The notes beneath the pieces are model-generated. The model saw only the letters and a program-made list of their open reading frames with translations. It was not told the origin of the DNA and did no database searches. Source: JBARCX01 sp049794535 (GTDB taxonomy: Bacteria > Pseudomonadota > Gammaproteobacteria > Xanthomonadales > Rhodanobacteraceae). Taken from it: DNA of 64,000 nt. The position numbers and the translations under genes were made by a program. The DNA is taken from the NCBI GenBank assembly GCA_049794535.1, contig JBARCX010000199.1:1-64000 (forward strand), given 5' to 3'. Positions 7,909-20,291 of this stretch are shown here, piece by piece. Each line of letters opens with the position of its first letter. The stretch's first letter is position 1.

Positions 7909-8264
7909 GTTCGCCGCCATCTTGCAGATTCGGGAGGCGCCCGCCTGAACTTGGATGCTCGCGTGAGGGGTGGATCATGCGCACCGTGCGTTCGGTTTCA
8001 GTCGTTGGGGAAGTTTTCCATGAATAAATAACGCGTCGCTAAAGCAGCCGGGGCGGGGAGTTTGGCTGCTTGTTGAGTTCAACTGCCCACGCCACTACGC
8101 TAGCGATGTTCCAGTTATCGATGAAGATATCGTTTCATCCTCTCCCGTTGCCGCGAATGCTAAATGCATCAGTGGTTTGTGGTGGCGGTTTGGACGGTTC
8201 ACTTCAGCCGACCCAGTCCCTCGATCCCCGTTCGAGCTCCCTCTACTCCGATTAGCGTGTGCTG
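7909..8264 (+). other. Gene-free region between the Tsi2-like gene and rimB
   Basis: About 356 bases with no convincing gene. One frame near 8177-8250 encodes GRFTSADP, which recalls the RHS core motif 'GRF-x-SADP', but nothing around it extends the match. The stretch may be decayed accessory DNA. No repeats, terminator or tRNA fragment were recognised. Confidence 0.5.
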
Positions 8265-8720
8265 ATGACTGCAGACGTGATTACCCTCGGTTGGCGGGAG
8301 CGGGCAGCGTTGCCGCAGCTCGGCATCAACCAGCTCAAGGTCAAGCTCGATACCGGCGCACGTTCCAGTGCGCTGCACGTCGACACGCTTGAAACTTTTG
8401 TGCGTGACAATGCTACCTGGCTGCGTTTCAGCATCGGCCTCAGCCGTCGCGTGCAGCACAGCGTGCAATGTGAGGCCCCCGCGCTGGATCAGCGCGTGGT
8501 GGTGGATACGGGTGGCCGGCGTAGCGAGCGTTGGTTCATCCGCAGCGAGGTGTTGCTGGCCGGGCAATGTTTTGTCGCCGAGATCAGTCTGACCGATCGC
8601 CGGCATATGCTGTTTCCCATGTTGCTGGGCCGTACCGCGCTGATCGGGCGTATTCGGGTCGACCCGGCACTTTCTTATACCCAGCCACGACTCGTGGCTG
8701 CGACTCCGGACGTTCCATGA
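8265..8720 (+). CDS. RimB-like retropepsin-type protease (RimK-associated)
   Basis: A 151-residue protein of the family annotated 'ATP-dependent zinc protease' or RimK-associated retropepsin (PF05618). The aspartic-protease-like motif [12 protein letters not shown] stands at about residues 28-39, and a second signature [10 protein letters not shown] near the C terminus. In Pseudomonas, RimB works with RimA and RimK in glutamylation of ribosomal protein S6, where RimB is the proposed modification-removing partner. The stop overlaps the rimK start in an ATGA, so the two are translationally coupled. No rimA is visible. ATG 8265 is chosen over an upstream alternative start. Confidence 0.85.
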   Translation: MTADVITLGWRERAALPQLGINQLKVKLDTGARSSALHVDTLETFVRDNATWLRFSIGLSRRVQHSVQCEAPALDQRVVVDTGGRRSERWFIRSEVLLAGQCFVAEISLTDRRHMLFPMLLGRTALIGRIRVDPALSYTQPRLVAATPDVP

Positions 8721-9619
8721 AAATAGCCATCCTGTCGCGCAACACGCGGTTGTATTCGACCCAGCGGCTGGTCGAAGTGGCGCGTGAGCGCGGCCATGTG
8801 GTGCGTGTGCTCGATCCGCTGCGCTGCTATGTGCGCATTGCACCGGGCGAAGTGGAAATCCGTTACAAGGGCAAGGCATTGCGCGATATCGACGCGGTGA
8901 TCCCGCGTATCGGTACGCAAAGTACGTTCTACGGTACGGCGGTATTGCGCCAGTTGGAGATGATGGGCGTGTACACGCCTAATCCCTCCGACGCGGTACT
9001 GCGTGCGCGCGACAAGCTGCGTTGCTTGCAGATCCTCTCCGCGCAGGGGCTGGACATGCCGGTGACCGTATTCGGTGACAACCCGGACGACACCGCCGAT
9101 GTGCTGACTATGCTCGGCGACCCGCCACACGTGATCAAGCTCAACGAAGGCAGCCAGGGCACCGGCGTGGTTCTCGCCGAGAAGCGCAGCGCTTCGCAGA
9201 GCGTGGTCGAGGCATTCCGTGGCCTGTACGCGAATTTCCTGGTGCAGGAGTTCATCGCCGAATCCAAGGGCTGCGACCTGCGCTGCTTCGTGGTGGGCGG
9301 CAAGGTGGTTGCGGCCATGCAGCGCGAGGCTAGTCCTGGGGAGTTTCGCGCCAACCTACATCGCGGTGGCACGGCTTCGGCAGCCGTGCTGAGCGCGGCG
9401 GAGAAGCGCATCGCGGTGCGCGCTGCCGGCGCGTTGGGGCTTGGTATTGCCGGTGTGGATCTACTGCGTTCCAACCGCGGTCCGCTCGTGCTCGAGGTGA
9501 ATGCTTCGCCCGGGCTGGAGGGTATTGAGGCCGCCACGGGCGTCAATGTTTCCGGCTGCATCATTCAGCATTTGGAGCGGCAGGTTACTAAAGTGAACGC
9601 TGCCAATCCGCGGGTGTAG
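8717..9619 (+). CDS. rimK: RimK, alpha-L-glutamate ligase
   Basis: A 300-residue ATP-grasp ligase that adds glutamate residues to the C terminus of ribosomal protein S6 and can make poly-alpha-glutamate. The N-terminal MKIAILSRN and [13 protein letters not shown] blocks, the ATP-grasp region '[16 protein letters not shown]' (about 145-160), [24 protein letters not shown] (about 180-205), and the metal-binding end 'GVDLLRS...[14 protein letters not shown]' are all present. Length equals E. coli RimK. The ATG overlaps the TGA of the upstream retropepsin gene by one ATGA unit. Confidence 0.96.
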   Translation: MKIAILSRNTRLYSTQRLVEVARERGHVVRVLDPLRCYVRIAPGEVEIRYKGKALRDIDAVIPRIGTQSTFYGTAVLRQLEMMGVYTPNPSDAVLRARDKLRCLQILSAQGLDMPVTVFGDNPDDTADVLTMLGDPPHVIKLNEGSQGTGVVLAEKRSASQSVVEAFRGLYANFLVQEFIAESKGCDLRCFVVGGKVVAAMQREASPGEFRANLHRGGTASAAVLSAAEKRIAVRAAGALGLGIAGVDLLRSNRGPLVLEVNASPGLEGIEAATGVNVSGCIIQHLERQVTKVNAANPRV

Positions 9620-9689
9620 TGATTAACCCTAGCGTGGGTACGGGTTAACTACGGCGTAACCACGGCGGCCCTATAAAGGTCCCACTGTT

Positions 9690-9796
9690 TTTTGCTCGGC
9701 ACTTCAACCGCAAGGTCCGGTGACAGCAGACGACGGTATCGGGGCAGTAGCTTCAGCCCGGGCTGGCGACGGCGAGTCGACTGTCCGGGCTTTTTC
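9690..9796 (+). ncRNA. Possible small RNA or leader RNA ending in a terminator
   Basis: The 297-base gap between rimK and the response regulator contains a well-formed intrinsic terminator at 9754-9796 but no reading frame. TATAAA lies at about 9672, a possible -10 element. The roughly 100 bases between could be a transcribed small RNA. It is too far from the rimK stop (over 130 bases) to be a compact rimK terminator, though that remains the simplest alternative. No Rfam family was recognised. Confidence 0.3.
9754..9796 (+). terminator. Intrinsic terminator
   Basis: AGCCCGG and CCGGGCT form the base, with an inner stem CGAC/GTCG, followed immediately by TTTTTC. It ends transcription of rimK or of an independent small RNA before the two-component operon. 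Confidence 0.75.
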
Positions 9797-9916
9797 TTGG
9801 GCGGCTCAAAAAAGGCCTCTCATACACGTTCAGAATTCCACTTAACATTTGCCATGCTCAGTCGTTAAGCTTGAGCTTCCGCCGGCCATGCGCCGGCATG
9901 CGTAGCGGAGAAACGC

Positions 9917-10603
9917 ATGCGCGTTCTGGTGATTGAAGACAACAGCGATATCGCGACCAACATCGGCGACTATCTGGAAGATCGTGGCCACGTGGTGGAT
10001 TTCGCCGGCGATGGGGTCACTGGCCTGCATTTGGCAGTGGTGCACGATTTTGATGTGATCGTGCTCGACTTGACCTTGCCTGGCATGGATGGTTTGGACG
10101 TAGCGCGCAAGCTGCGGCATGAGGCGCACAAGCAAACGCCGGTGCTGATGCTTACCGCGCGCGACGCCTTGGAGCAGAAGCTGACCGGCTTCGAATCCGG
10201 TGCCGACGACTACATGACCAAGCCGTTTGCCTTGCAGGAGTTGGCAGCGCGTTTGGAAGTGCTGGCACGTCGCGGCAAGGGCCCGCAAAGCCGAGTGCTG
10301 AAAGTGGCCGACCTCACCTACAACCTCGACACGCTCACGGTGAACCGTGAGGGCAAGTCGATCCAGCTCAACCCGATCGGGCTCAAGCTGCTGCAGGCCT
10401 TGATGGAGGCCAGCCCGTCGGTGGTCACGCGACAGGATCTGGAGCAGAAGGTGTGGGGTGAGGAGTTGCCTGACAGCGATTCGCTGCGCGTGCACATTCA
10501 CGGTCTGCGTGCAGCTATCGACAAGCCGTTCGAAAAGCCGCTGATCCACACGCGGCACGGCATTGGTTACCGCATGGTCGATCCGGATGCAATCCAGGCG
10601 TAA
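9917..10603 (+). CDS. OmpR/PhoP-family response regulator
   Basis: A 228-residue DNA-binding regulator. The receiver domain (1-120) has the acidic pair ED at residues 7-8, phospho-acceptor Asp51 in VLDLTLPGMDG, the Thr in MLTARD, and the Lys in MTKPFAL. The winged-helix effector domain (about 130-225) ends 'IHTRHGIGYRMV', which is typical. GGAG lies six bases before the ATG. Its 3' end overlaps the sensor kinase start, marking a two-gene operon. The signal and regulon cannot be told from sequence; the pair is of the general QseB/PhoP type. Confidence 0.93.
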   Translation: MRVLVIEDNSDIATNIGDYLEDRGHVVDFAGDGVTGLHLAVVHDFDVIVLDLTLPGMDGLDVARKLRHEAHKQTPVLMLTARDALEQKLTGFESGADDYMTKPFALQELAARLEVLARRGKGPQSRVLKVADLTYNLDTLTVNREGKSIQLNPIGLKLLQALMEASPSVVTRQDLEQKVWGEELPDSDSLRVHIHGLRAAIDKPFEKPLIHTRHGIGYRMVDPDAIQA

Positions 10604-11867
10604 GCTTCGTTTCCGCCTGATTGTCTCGTTCGCGCTGTTCGGTTTCGGACTGAGTGCGCTGTTTGCGACGGCGACGATGTACGTGCGCGCCAAGGTCGAA
10701 AATCAACTTGTCGTGTCCTCTTTGCAGCAGGACGCGGACAGCTACGCACAACAGATCATCGATTCGCCCGGCAAGCCTTACCTGGGGCTCGTGCAGGCAT
10801 GGGCATTCCGCGACCGTACGCTTTATAAAGCGCCGATCGCATGGCAGAGCCTTTCGACCGGTGTCTATGATCGTCAAGGTACGGCTGATGATGGTTTAGC
10901 TCGCCATTACAAGCTCGCGGTCAGCCGGAAAGACGGAGTGATCGTGTTCCTGACTTATGACGTCAGTCGCGATGATCTAGGTAAGCGCCAGTTGATCACC
11001 GGGCTGGTTGCAGCGGTCGTGTTATTCAGCTTGTTATCGCTAGCGATTGGTTTATGGCTCTCGCGAAAAGTACTCAAGCCAGTCAGTGAATTGGCACGAC
11101 GGCTGCGCGATTTTCGCAAAGCCGGTAAAGCTGAGCCGCTGGCTGTGCATTTTGCTGACGACGAGGTGGGTGAATTGGCGTTGGCATTGGATGAGTATTC
11201 CTCGCGTCTTACTGCAATGGTGGAGCGTGATCGGGAGTTCAATTCTGACGTTAGTCACGAGCTGCGCACGCCGCTAGCGGTGATCGCCAGCACTACCGAA
11301 TTGCTGCAAGGCTCGCCGGATCTCACGGACAAGTTGCGTGAGCGGCTGAAGCGTATCGAGCGTGCGTCGCGCCAAGCCACCGAAATGATCGAGGCGTTGC
11401 TGCTGTTGTCGCGTGCCGAGCGTCGTGGTCCGACGCGTGGCGAGACCACCGACGTGGCGAAGGTCGCCGCTGATGTGATCGAAAGTCAGCGTCCACAGAT
11501 GCGCGATAAACCGATCACGATTGATCTGGCGGTGAAGGAGTTGATCACCGTCAACGCACCGGCCTCGGTGCTCTCCGTCGCGCTCACCAACCTGATCGGC
11601 AACGCGATTAAATACACCATGCAGGGCGAGGTGCGTGTGGAAGTCGGGCAGGGTCGCATCGAGGTGATCGACACCGGTCCTGGTATCAAGCCGGAAGATG
11701 CCGAGCGTCTATTCCAGCGTGGCGTGCGAGGCGAAGGTGCGGGTGGCAGTGGTGCCGGCCTGGGTCTGGCGATCGTGCGTCGGTTGTGTGACTTGTACGG
11801 CTGGGATGTTTCGATGCGTCCGCGTAGTGATACCAACGGCGCGATCGCGAGCATCGTGTTCCGTTGA
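10587..11867 (+). CDS. Sensor histidine kinase, partner of the upstream regulator
   Basis: About 426 residues. A first membrane segment lies at about 10-32, a periplasmic loop at about 33-135, and a second membrane segment at about 137-160. HAMP follows (about 161-215), then HisKA with phospho-acceptor His224 in DVSHELRTPLAV, and an HATPase_c domain with the N box 'LIGNAIKYT', G1 'DTGPGIKPEDAERLF' and G2 'GAGLGLAIV'. The ATG at 10587 lies inside the last codons of the response regulator gene, so translation is coupled. An upstream TTG at 10563 is less likely. The periplasmic loop is short and carries no recognisable ligand domain. Confidence 0.93.
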   Translation: MQSRRKLRFRLIVSFALFGFGLSALFATATMYVRAKVENQLVVSSLQQDADSYAQQIIDSPGKPYLGLVQAWAFRDRTLYKAPIAWQSLSTGVYDRQGTADDGLARHYKLAVSRKDGVIVFLTYDVSRDDLGKRQLITGLVAAVVLFSLLSLAIGLWLSRKVLKPVSELARRLRDFRKAGKAEPLAVHFADDEVGELALALDEYSSRLTAMVERDREFNSDVSHELRTPLAVIASTTELLQGSPDLTDKLRERLKRIERASRQATEMIEALLLLSRAERRGPTRGETTDVAKVAADVIESQRPQMRDKPITIDLAVKELITVNAPASVLSVALTNLIGNAIKYTMQGEVRVEVGQGRIEVIDTGPGIKPEDAERLFQRGVRGEGAGGSGAGLGLAIVRRLCDLYGWDVSMRPRSDTNGAIASIVFR

Positions 11868-11882
11868 GTAGTCGATCACTCG

Positions 11883-11912
11883 CCCTCGTGTCGCAGTTGC
11901 GATGAGGGTTTT
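11883..11912 (+). terminator. Terminator of the two-component operon
   Basis: CCCTC (11883) pairs with GAGGG (11904-11908) with inner CGCA/TGCG, then TTTTCT. It lies 16 bases after the kinase stop. Confidence 0.75.
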
Positions 11913-12041
11913 CTCCGAAGTCATAAACCTATCCGCTCAATGGTCGGCGTTGGGCTTGCGCGCTTGTGGCTGCACGCGTGTGCGTCGTGCATCGGTTATT
12001 CGGGATCATGGAGTGATCCAGCGTCACCATTCGATATCGGC

Positions 12042-12074
12042 AAAATAAAAGGCGGGCCCCGAAGGGCCCGCCTG
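12042..12074 (-). terminator. Terminator of the TonB-dependent receptor gene
   Basis: Read on the minus strand, AGGCGGGCCC-TTCG-GGGCCCGCC is followed by TTTTATTTT. This is a textbook intrinsic terminator 25 bases after the receptor stop codon. Confidence 0.9.
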
Positions 12075-12098
12075 TCAGAAAGTCCGGCTCGGCTGAGC

Positions 12099-14981
<2,883 letters not shown>

Positions 14982-15252
14982 TGTTTGAATAACTCCGAAC
15001 AAAATGGCCCGCGTCAGCCTTGGCTGCACGTTGGACGTCTTGAATTGGTGCGCCCGCCCTGGGGGATGGGTTTGCGCTCGTGGGCATCGCCGGACTTGGG
15101 GGACGTGACGATGTGATTACGAAGTTAAGGCAAGAACCTACGAAAAAGCAACCTACGCTAAACGCATGTATTTGCGTATTGAACTTTCAAGGTGCGCCGC
15201 AGCAAATTTTAAGTACATGTTACTTATGAGTTAAATGTGATATCGCAGAAAG
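14982..15252 (-). other. Upstream region of the receptor gene
   Basis: About 270 bases without a gene. The distal half is AT-richer (15110-15240) and likely holds the receptor promoter. On the minus strand it includes TTCAATACGCAAATACATGC, but no -35/-10 pair could be fixed with confidence. The long untranslated leader shows no similarity to the paired leaders at 27.4 and 31.0 kb. Confidence 0.4.
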
Positions 15253-15281
15253 AAAAAGGCGCCATGCAATGGCGCCTTTTT
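15253..15281. terminator. Bidirectional terminator downstream of the S9 peptidase gene
   Basis: AAAAAGGCGCCAT-GCA-ATGGCGCCTTTTT is a near-perfect palindrome with A and T tracts on both sides. It separates the peptidase gene from the TonB-dependent receptor, so the two have separate transcripts unless there is read-through. Confidence 0.88.
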
Positions 15282-15308
15282 GCGAATTTGACTGCCGTGG
15301 GCAGGCTT

Positions 15309-16922
15309 TTACGACACCGGGCGGCTACCCGCTCCGATGTACTTCTCCAGGAATGCCTGCAGATGGTTGAGGAAGTCCACGTTGTTCTCTTCCTTGTAGA
15401 AACCGTGACCCTCGCCGGGCTTGGTCAGCCATTCGTAGGGCTTATGCGCTGCATCCAGGGCGGCACGCATCGCTTTAGCCTGGGCGAACGGCGCACGCTG
15501 ATCGTCCTCGCCATGCACCAACAGCACCGGCACATCGATTTTGTCGGCTAGCTTGTCGGGTGAGTTGGCGGTGAGGTCGGCGTCGTTTGTGCCGATCACT
15601 GTCTGGAGATAGCTGCGGCCGCTCTTGTCGTCGCGGACGTCGCCTTTTTTGTACATCATGGCTAGGTCGTAGATGCCGGCATAGCCAACCGCGCACTTGA
15701 ATAGGTCGGGTGCGCGAATGGCGCTCATCAAGGCGGAATAGCCGCCAAAGCTGGCGCCGTAGACGCAAACACGCTTGGGATCAGCATAGTGCTGTGTTTC
15801 GGCCCACTTTACGCCGTCGATGAGATCCTGCTGGATACGTTTGCCCCACTGCAGATAGCCGGCTGATTGGAAGTTGTGGCCACGGCCGCTGGAGCCGCGA
15901 TAGTTCACTTGCAGCACTAAGTAGCCGCGGCTGGCGAGGAACTGCGCGTCCTCGTCGAAGAACCAATCGTCGCTGACTCCGTGCGGGCCGCCGTGCGGCA
16001 ATAGCACCATCGGTAGGTTGTTGGGTGACACGCCAGGGGGAATGGTCAGAATGGCTTCCAATTCGGTGCCGTCGCTGGCGGTGAAACGCAGTGGGCGGCG
16101 TTCGGCCATCTTGGTCGGATCGATCCACGGCGTGGCAGCAAATAGCTTGCGCACTTTGTAATGCTGGGTGTCGATCAGATAGTACGTGCCCGGATCACGA
16201 TCACTGCTCACGCCGAATAACAGTTGGCTGCCATCCTCGCTGTAGTCGATGAAGTTCACGAAGCTGCCGGGGAATTTCAGGCTGAGCGCCATATGCAGCT
16301 TGGCAGCAGGCAGGTTGGCATCGATGTAGATGGGCTTTGGAATCCCGCTGTCGGTCATGGCAGCGAAGGGTTGGTAGGGATATGCCGTCCATTGGATGGA
16401 GCTGATGCTGGCAAAGTCGTCCGTGGCCAGAACGCGCCGGTTACCGCCAGCTGGATCTTGAATCACCAGCGAGCTCGGGCCGCCATTGGCACTGTAATCG
16501 GCGTAGATGTGCTGATGATCTGGCGCGAACATGATCGGCTCAAGCGCAACACCTGTTTGATCCTTGCCTAGTAACGCCCATGCGTTGTTCTGGCGCAGGT
16601 AGACCACATGCTCGAAATCTGAATTGTTGCCGTAAGCGATGCGAACCTGGCTGTTGGCATCGACGATGAAGTCCATGTGGCTTACGCCAATGTCGCCGAT
16701 CAGATGGCGTGTGTTTTTGACCGCATCTACGTCGTACAGCCAGCTGTGCTCCCGGTCCTCGTCAACATCACTCCAGAGCAGTGCGCTCATAAAGAAATGA
16801 TTGTTGGCGGGCACGAGGCGAGTATCTACCGAACCCCAGCCTTCATCGGAGGCACGTGTGTCTGAGCGTGATCCAAGGTCCTTACTGCCGAACAGATAGT
16901 CCTGATGTTTACCGATCCACAT
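15309..16922 (-). CDS. S9 prolyl-oligopeptidase-type peptidase, main part of a frameshifted gene
   Basis: This 537-residue frame carries the end of the beta-propeller and the whole alpha/beta-hydrolase catalytic domain of an S9 peptidase. The nucleophile Ser is in GASFGGYSALM, the Asp in LVHGEDDQRAPFAQA and the His in PGEGHGFYKEENN. The oxyanion region 'LLPHGGPHGVSDDWFFDEDAQFLASRGYLVLQVNYRG' is intact. The missing N terminus and signal peptide lie in the overlapping frame at 16909-17280. Removing one base near 16912-16915 joins the two into one protein reading '...ATDVDGKHQDYLFG...'. As written the gene is broken. Either it is a recent pseudogene or the base is a sequencing error. The internal ATG at 16922 is unlikely to yield an exported enzyme. 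Confidence 0.85.
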   Translation of the reverse strand: MWIGKHQDYLFGSKDLGSRSDTRASDEGWGSVDTRLVPANNHFFMSALLWSDVDEDREHSWLYDVDAVKNTRHLIGDIGVSHMDFIVDANSQVRIAYGNNSDFEHVVYLRQNNAWALLGKDQTGVALEPIMFAPDHQHIYADYSANGGPSSLVIQDPAGGNRRVLATDDFASISSIQWTAYPYQPFAAMTDSGIPKPIYIDANLPAAKLHMALSLKFPGSFVNFIDYSEDGSQLLFGVSSDRDPGTYYLIDTQHYKVRKLFAATPWIDPTKMAERRPLRFTASDGTELEAILTIPPGVSPNNLPMVLLPHGGPHGVSDDWFFDEDAQFLASRGYLVLQVNYRGSSGRGHNFQSAGYLQWGKRIQQDLIDGVKWAETQHYADPKRVCVYGASFGGYSALMSAIRAPDLFKCAVGYAGIYDLAMMYKKGDVRDDKSGRSYLQTVIGTNDADLTANSPDKLADKIDVPVLLVHGEDDQRAPFAQAKAMRAALDAAHKPYEWLTKPGEGHGFYKEENNVDFLNHLQAFLEKYIGAGSRPVS

Positions 16923-17280
16923 CGGTAGCGATCAGTTCACCGGTGTAGGTGGGCTTGTCCACCGATCCATACTCCTTGCCCACTTCGATAACCAGGCGAG
17001 TGGAACTAACCCATTCAATACCAGCCGGCAGCTCAAACTTGGGCATGCGCAGCATGGCGCTCGGTTTACTCATCTCGGCGGTGCGATAAATCACCAGCGC
17101 ATGGTGGTCACCATCAGCCATGGCGAGCGCTATGTACTGGCCGTCCGGCGAGAGCCGTGGCATGGAGAGGCTGGTGTGGCGTGCGAAGTCTTCGACAGGT
17201 ATCAAATCTGCCGCTATGGCGGCAACAGGCAACAGCGTGCACAAAGCGGCCAATGCGGCACGCATCGTTCGGATGGACAT
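16909..17280 (-). pseudogene. N-terminal fragment of the frameshifted S9 peptidase
   Basis: 123 residues: a signal peptide (about 1-23, 'LAALCTLLPVAAIAA') and the start of the propeller ('LIPVEDFARHTSLSMPRLSPDGQYIALAM'), a typical opening of periplasmic S9 peptidases of Xanthomonadales. The frame ends at 16909 in DVDR-stop exactly where the catalytic frame (15309-16922) takes over. The two frames overlap by 14 bases. The joined product would be about 655 residues, the normal family size. Confidence 0.85.
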
Positions 17281-17450
17281 CGATTTCCCCTAATCACGTT
17301 GAAACGTGGCCGTTCCTTGGCAATCGACTCCCCGACCAATGAAAGGCCAGCCGTGGGTGAGCGTAGCGAAGTCAGGTTCTTACGGCAGGCTCTGGCGACG
17401 TGCGACGAGCGTCCCGCTAAACTGCCTTCTTTACCTTGCACGGTCAGTTC

Positions 17451-18338
17451 ATGTCGCAACCTTACGTCGTCCATTTCAACCCGGTGGCCTTTGGCCTCGG
17501 GCCTGTCCAGGTGCACTGGTACGGGCTGATGTACCTGCTGGGGTTCTTCGCTGTCATCGTGCTCGGCGAATACCGTCGTCGGCGCGGGCGGTTGCCGGTG
17601 GGCCGCGAGACGCTGAGCGACCTGTTCTTCTACGGCATGATGGGTGTGATCGTCGGCGGACGCGTGTGGTACATGTTGTTCTACTACGCCGGCGGCCCTC
17701 GTTGGATCTGGAACGAGCCGCTGGCGCTGTTCCGGGTGTGGGATGGCGGTATGAGCTTCCACGGTGGCTTGCTCGGTGTGTTGGCGGCCGGGCTGTGGTG
17801 GTCGCGCCGAAACAAACTGCATTTCTTCGACACGGTGGATTTCATCGCGCCACTGGTACCCATCGGGTTAGGCCTGGGCCGGCTCGGCAACTTCATCAAT
17901 GGCGAGCTGTGGGGCAAGCCCGGCTTGGTGCCGTGGGCCATGCTCTTTCCCAATGCCCGCGATGAGGACATGCAGCTGGCGGCGGGCAACCCCGGGTTAA
18001 CCGAACTCATGCAACGCTACGGCGGTCTGCCGCGGCATCCCTCGCAGCTCTACGAGATGTTGCTGGAGGGTGTAGTGATGTTCGTCGTGCTGTGGCTGGT
18101 CTCGATGAAACCGCGTCCGCGTTATCTGGTCTCCGGCCTGTTCGGGCTGATGTATGGCTGCTTCCGCTTTGCGGTGGAGTTCGTGCGCGTGCCGGATCCG
18201 CAACTGGGCTATCTCGCCTGGGGCTGGCTGACGATGGGCCAGATCCAGTCGTTGCCATTGATTGCGGTGGGGCTGCTCTTGCTGTGGCTATCGCGGCGCT
18301 CGCCGACGCTGCCGTTGGCTGAGGTCGTCGCAAAATAA
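17451..18338 (+). CDS. lgt: Prolipoprotein diacylglyceryl transferase Lgt
   Basis: A 295-residue inner-membrane enzyme that transfers diacylglycerol from phosphatidylglycerol to the lipobox cysteine of prolipoproteins. The Lgt signature [17 protein letters not shown] stands at about residues 142-158, with '[12 protein letters not shown]' near the N terminus and about seven hydrophobic segments. ATG 17451 is chosen over an upstream TTG. thyA begins 70 bases downstream, the classic lgt-thyA order of gammaproteobacteria. Confidence 0.96.
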   Translation: MSQPYVVHFNPVAFGLGPVQVHWYGLMYLLGFFAVIVLGEYRRRRGRLPVGRETLSDLFFYGMMGVIVGGRVWYMLFYYAGGPRWIWNEPLALFRVWDGGMSFHGGLLGVLAAGLWWSRRNKLHFFDTVDFIAPLVPIGLGLGRLGNFINGELWGKPGLVPWAMLFPNARDEDMQLAAGNPGLTELMQRYGGLPRHPSQLYEMLLEGVVMFVVLWLVSMKPRPRYLVSGLFGLMYGCFRFAVEFVRVPDPQLGYLAWGWLTMGQIQSLPLIAVGLLLLWLSRRSPTLPLAEVVAK

Positions 18339-18408
18339 GGTTGGTGACGCCCAGTCAGGGGCGCTGTCATATGCAGCAGCGCTCCAGAGGCTCGGTTAAA
18401 CTTGGGCC

Positions 18409-19203
18409 ATGCGCGCTTACCTCAACCTACTTCGCCATGTGCTGGATCACGGCACCGAAAAAACCGATCGCACCGGCACCGGCACACGTAGCGTGTTTGG
18501 TTGGCAGATGCGTTTCGATCTCAACGAAGGCTTCCCGCTAGTCACCACCAAGAAGCTGCATGTGAAGTCGATCGTGCATGAGCTGATCTGGTTCCTGCAG
18601 GGCGACACCAATATCGCTTATCTCAAGGAACATGGTGTTCGCATCTGGGACGAATGGGCCGATCCGAATGGCGACTTGGGCCCGGTCTACGGTGAGCAGT
18701 GGCGTGCATGGCCTACGGCGGATGGCGGCACGGTCGACCAGATTCGCTGGGTGGTGGATGAGATCAAGCGCAACCCCGATTCACGCAGACTGATTGTCAG
18801 CGCATGGAACGTGGGCGAGCTATCGAAGATGGCGCTGATGCCCTGCCACTCGCTGTTCCAGTTCTATGTAGCGGACGGCAAGCTCAGCTGCCAGCTGTAC
18901 CAGCGCTCCGGCGATATCTTTCTCGGCGTGCCATTCAACATCGCCAGCTACGCACTGCTCACTCATATGGTGGCGCAGGTGTGCGGGCTGGGCGTGGGCG
19001 ATTTCGTGCATACGCTGGGTGACGCACATCTGTACAACAACCACGTTGAACAGGCACGCCTGCAATTGACGCGTGAGCCGCGGCCGATGCCGCGACTCAC
19101 GTTGAATCCCAACGTGCATGCGTTGGAAGATTTCCGCTTCGACGACATCGCTATCGTCGACTACGCGCCGCATCCGTCGATCAAGGCGCCGGTGGCGGTG
19201 TAG
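18409..19203 (+). CDS. thyA: Thymidylate synthase ThyA
   Basis: Converts dUMP to dTMP using methylene-tetrahydrofolate. It is 264 residues, as in E. coli. The catalytic Cys146 is in [12 protein letters not shown], and the folate/dUMP-binding segment [21 protein letters not shown] and the N-terminal '[14 protein letters not shown]' are conserved. The last 23 bases overlap the end of the convergent retropepsin-like gene. folA, which recycles the dihydrofolate made here, follows after that gene. Confidence 0.98.
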   Translation: MRAYLNLLRHVLDHGTEKTDRTGTGTRSVFGWQMRFDLNEGFPLVTTKKLHVKSIVHELIWFLQGDTNIAYLKEHGVRIWDEWADPNGDLGPVYGEQWRAWPTADGGTVDQIRWVVDEIKRNPDSRRLIVSAWNVGELSKMALMPCHSLFQFYVADGKLSCQLYQRSGDIFLGVPFNIASYALLTHMVAQVCGLGVGDFVHTLGDAHLYNNHVEQARLQLTREPRPMPRLTLNPNVHALEDFRFDDIAIVDYAPHPSIKAPVAV

Positions 19204-20188
19204 CTGCAACGCAACCGCGCACGCAGCTGAAATAGGCGGTGCTGTGCGGGTAGTCGAGCGTCATCACAAAGTGGTCGAACACGTTGGCGCCTACGGCGCC
19301 TTCCACGCGCTTGTCCATCATGCTGGACATGAAATCGTGGAAGTTGGGATCAGGTCGTTCGGTGAACCAAACGGGGCCGACTGACCAGCCGGCGATCTCT
19401 ACCTTTGGAACCTCGATCAGTCGTGCCATGAATCGCGGCGCAGCTATATCGTCGCCTTGCTCGACGACACGCCAGTCGGGATGAGCCTTGTGCCAGCGCT
19501 CCAATACGCTGGTGGTGATGTAACTGGTCGCGCCAGTGCCAGCGACGGTTGGTGTGCCGGAGGCTTTTGCGCCCGCGATAGTCGGATGAGCAGTAGCTCC
19601 TGTATCTAGCAACATATCCAGCGCTTGGCCGTCCACGCGGATAGTAATGCGCGGGAAAGCGCCTTCCAGTTGTCCTTGCTTGTTACGCGGAAAACCGAGT
19701 GTGGAGGAGTGTGCGGCCGGGTCGGCGTGCCAGGATGCGGCTTCCAGCACGAGTTGCTGGCCTGGGTAATTGAAGGTCCATACGCGTCCAGACAGGTAGT
19801 CGGCGCCAAGCTGCCCCGTATTGCCGACGGCTTTGCTGTTGATCAGTAGCGCCTCGCCGCATGGTCCTGGTAAGGGGGCTGGCAGTCCCTTGCCGGGTTT
19901 GTATTTGGGTAGGCTGCCTACGGGCATGTCGTTGCCATCCATTTTGCAGGTGCTGGTTTTCAGGTGCAGTTGTTGCGCCAACGTGCCGCTTACCCAATAC
20001 ATACCGCCGTCCCCACCGCCGCCTGTATCCACGAGAAGTCGCAGGATGTTGCCATCTGTTGTTTCCGGTACGGCGTAAAAATGCCCCGCCTCAAACCGGG
20101 TCGGCAGCACCTGTGCCGTAGTTGGCGCGTTTGTTACAGGGCTAGCAGCCAGTGCTGCTGCAACGGCAAAGCTCATTACGATCATCAT
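19181..20188 (-). CDS. Secreted retropepsin-like aspartyl protease family protein
   Basis: 335 residues with a short signal peptide (about 1-18). Two aspartic-protease-like elements are visible: [18 protein letters not shown] at about 50-67, and [14 protein letters not shown] at about 190-205. These could be the two halves of a pepsin-like active site, or one real retropepsin motif (DTGA) plus a degenerate one. It is likely periplasmic. It is inserted convergently between thyA and folA, overlapping the thyA 3' end by 23 bases. The substrate is unknown, and proteolytic activity is inferred from the two DTG motifs only. Confidence 0.7.
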   Translation of the reverse strand: MMIVMSFAVAAALAASPVTNAPTTAQVLPTRFEAGHFYAVPETTDGNILRLLVDTGGGGDGGMYWVSGTLAQQLHLKTSTCKMDGNDMPVGSLPKYKPGKGLPAPLPGPCGEALLINSKAVGNTGQLGADYLSGRVWTFNYPGQQLVLEAASWHADPAAHSSTLGFPRNKQGQLEGAFPRITIRVDGQALDMLLDTGATAHPTIAGAKASGTPTVAGTGATSYITTSVLERWHKAHPDWRVVEQGDDIAAPRFMARLIEVPKVEIAGWSVGPVWFTERPDPNFHDFMSSMMDKRVEGAVGANVFDHFVMTLDYPHSTAYFSCVRGCVAATPPPAP

Positions 20189-20291
20189 GTTCGCTGGCTT
20201 CCTTGGAGTCGCTACAATGGGCGGTCAGATTGATGGCTTCATATCCCGGCCGTATGTGCCGTTTCACTTTTTAGCATCCCATGGAGTTCCG

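Noticed and set aside
8177..8250. GRFTSADP peptide resembling the RHS core motif, near the Tse2-like toxin
   Set aside because: Only about eight residues match, with a stop codon upstream and no further RHS sequence; it may be a relic but cannot be supported.
6741..8264. Integrated element with tRNA attachment duplication
   Set aside because: No integrase gene and no copy of the tRNA 3' end were found downstream, so only adjacency to the tRNA is reported.
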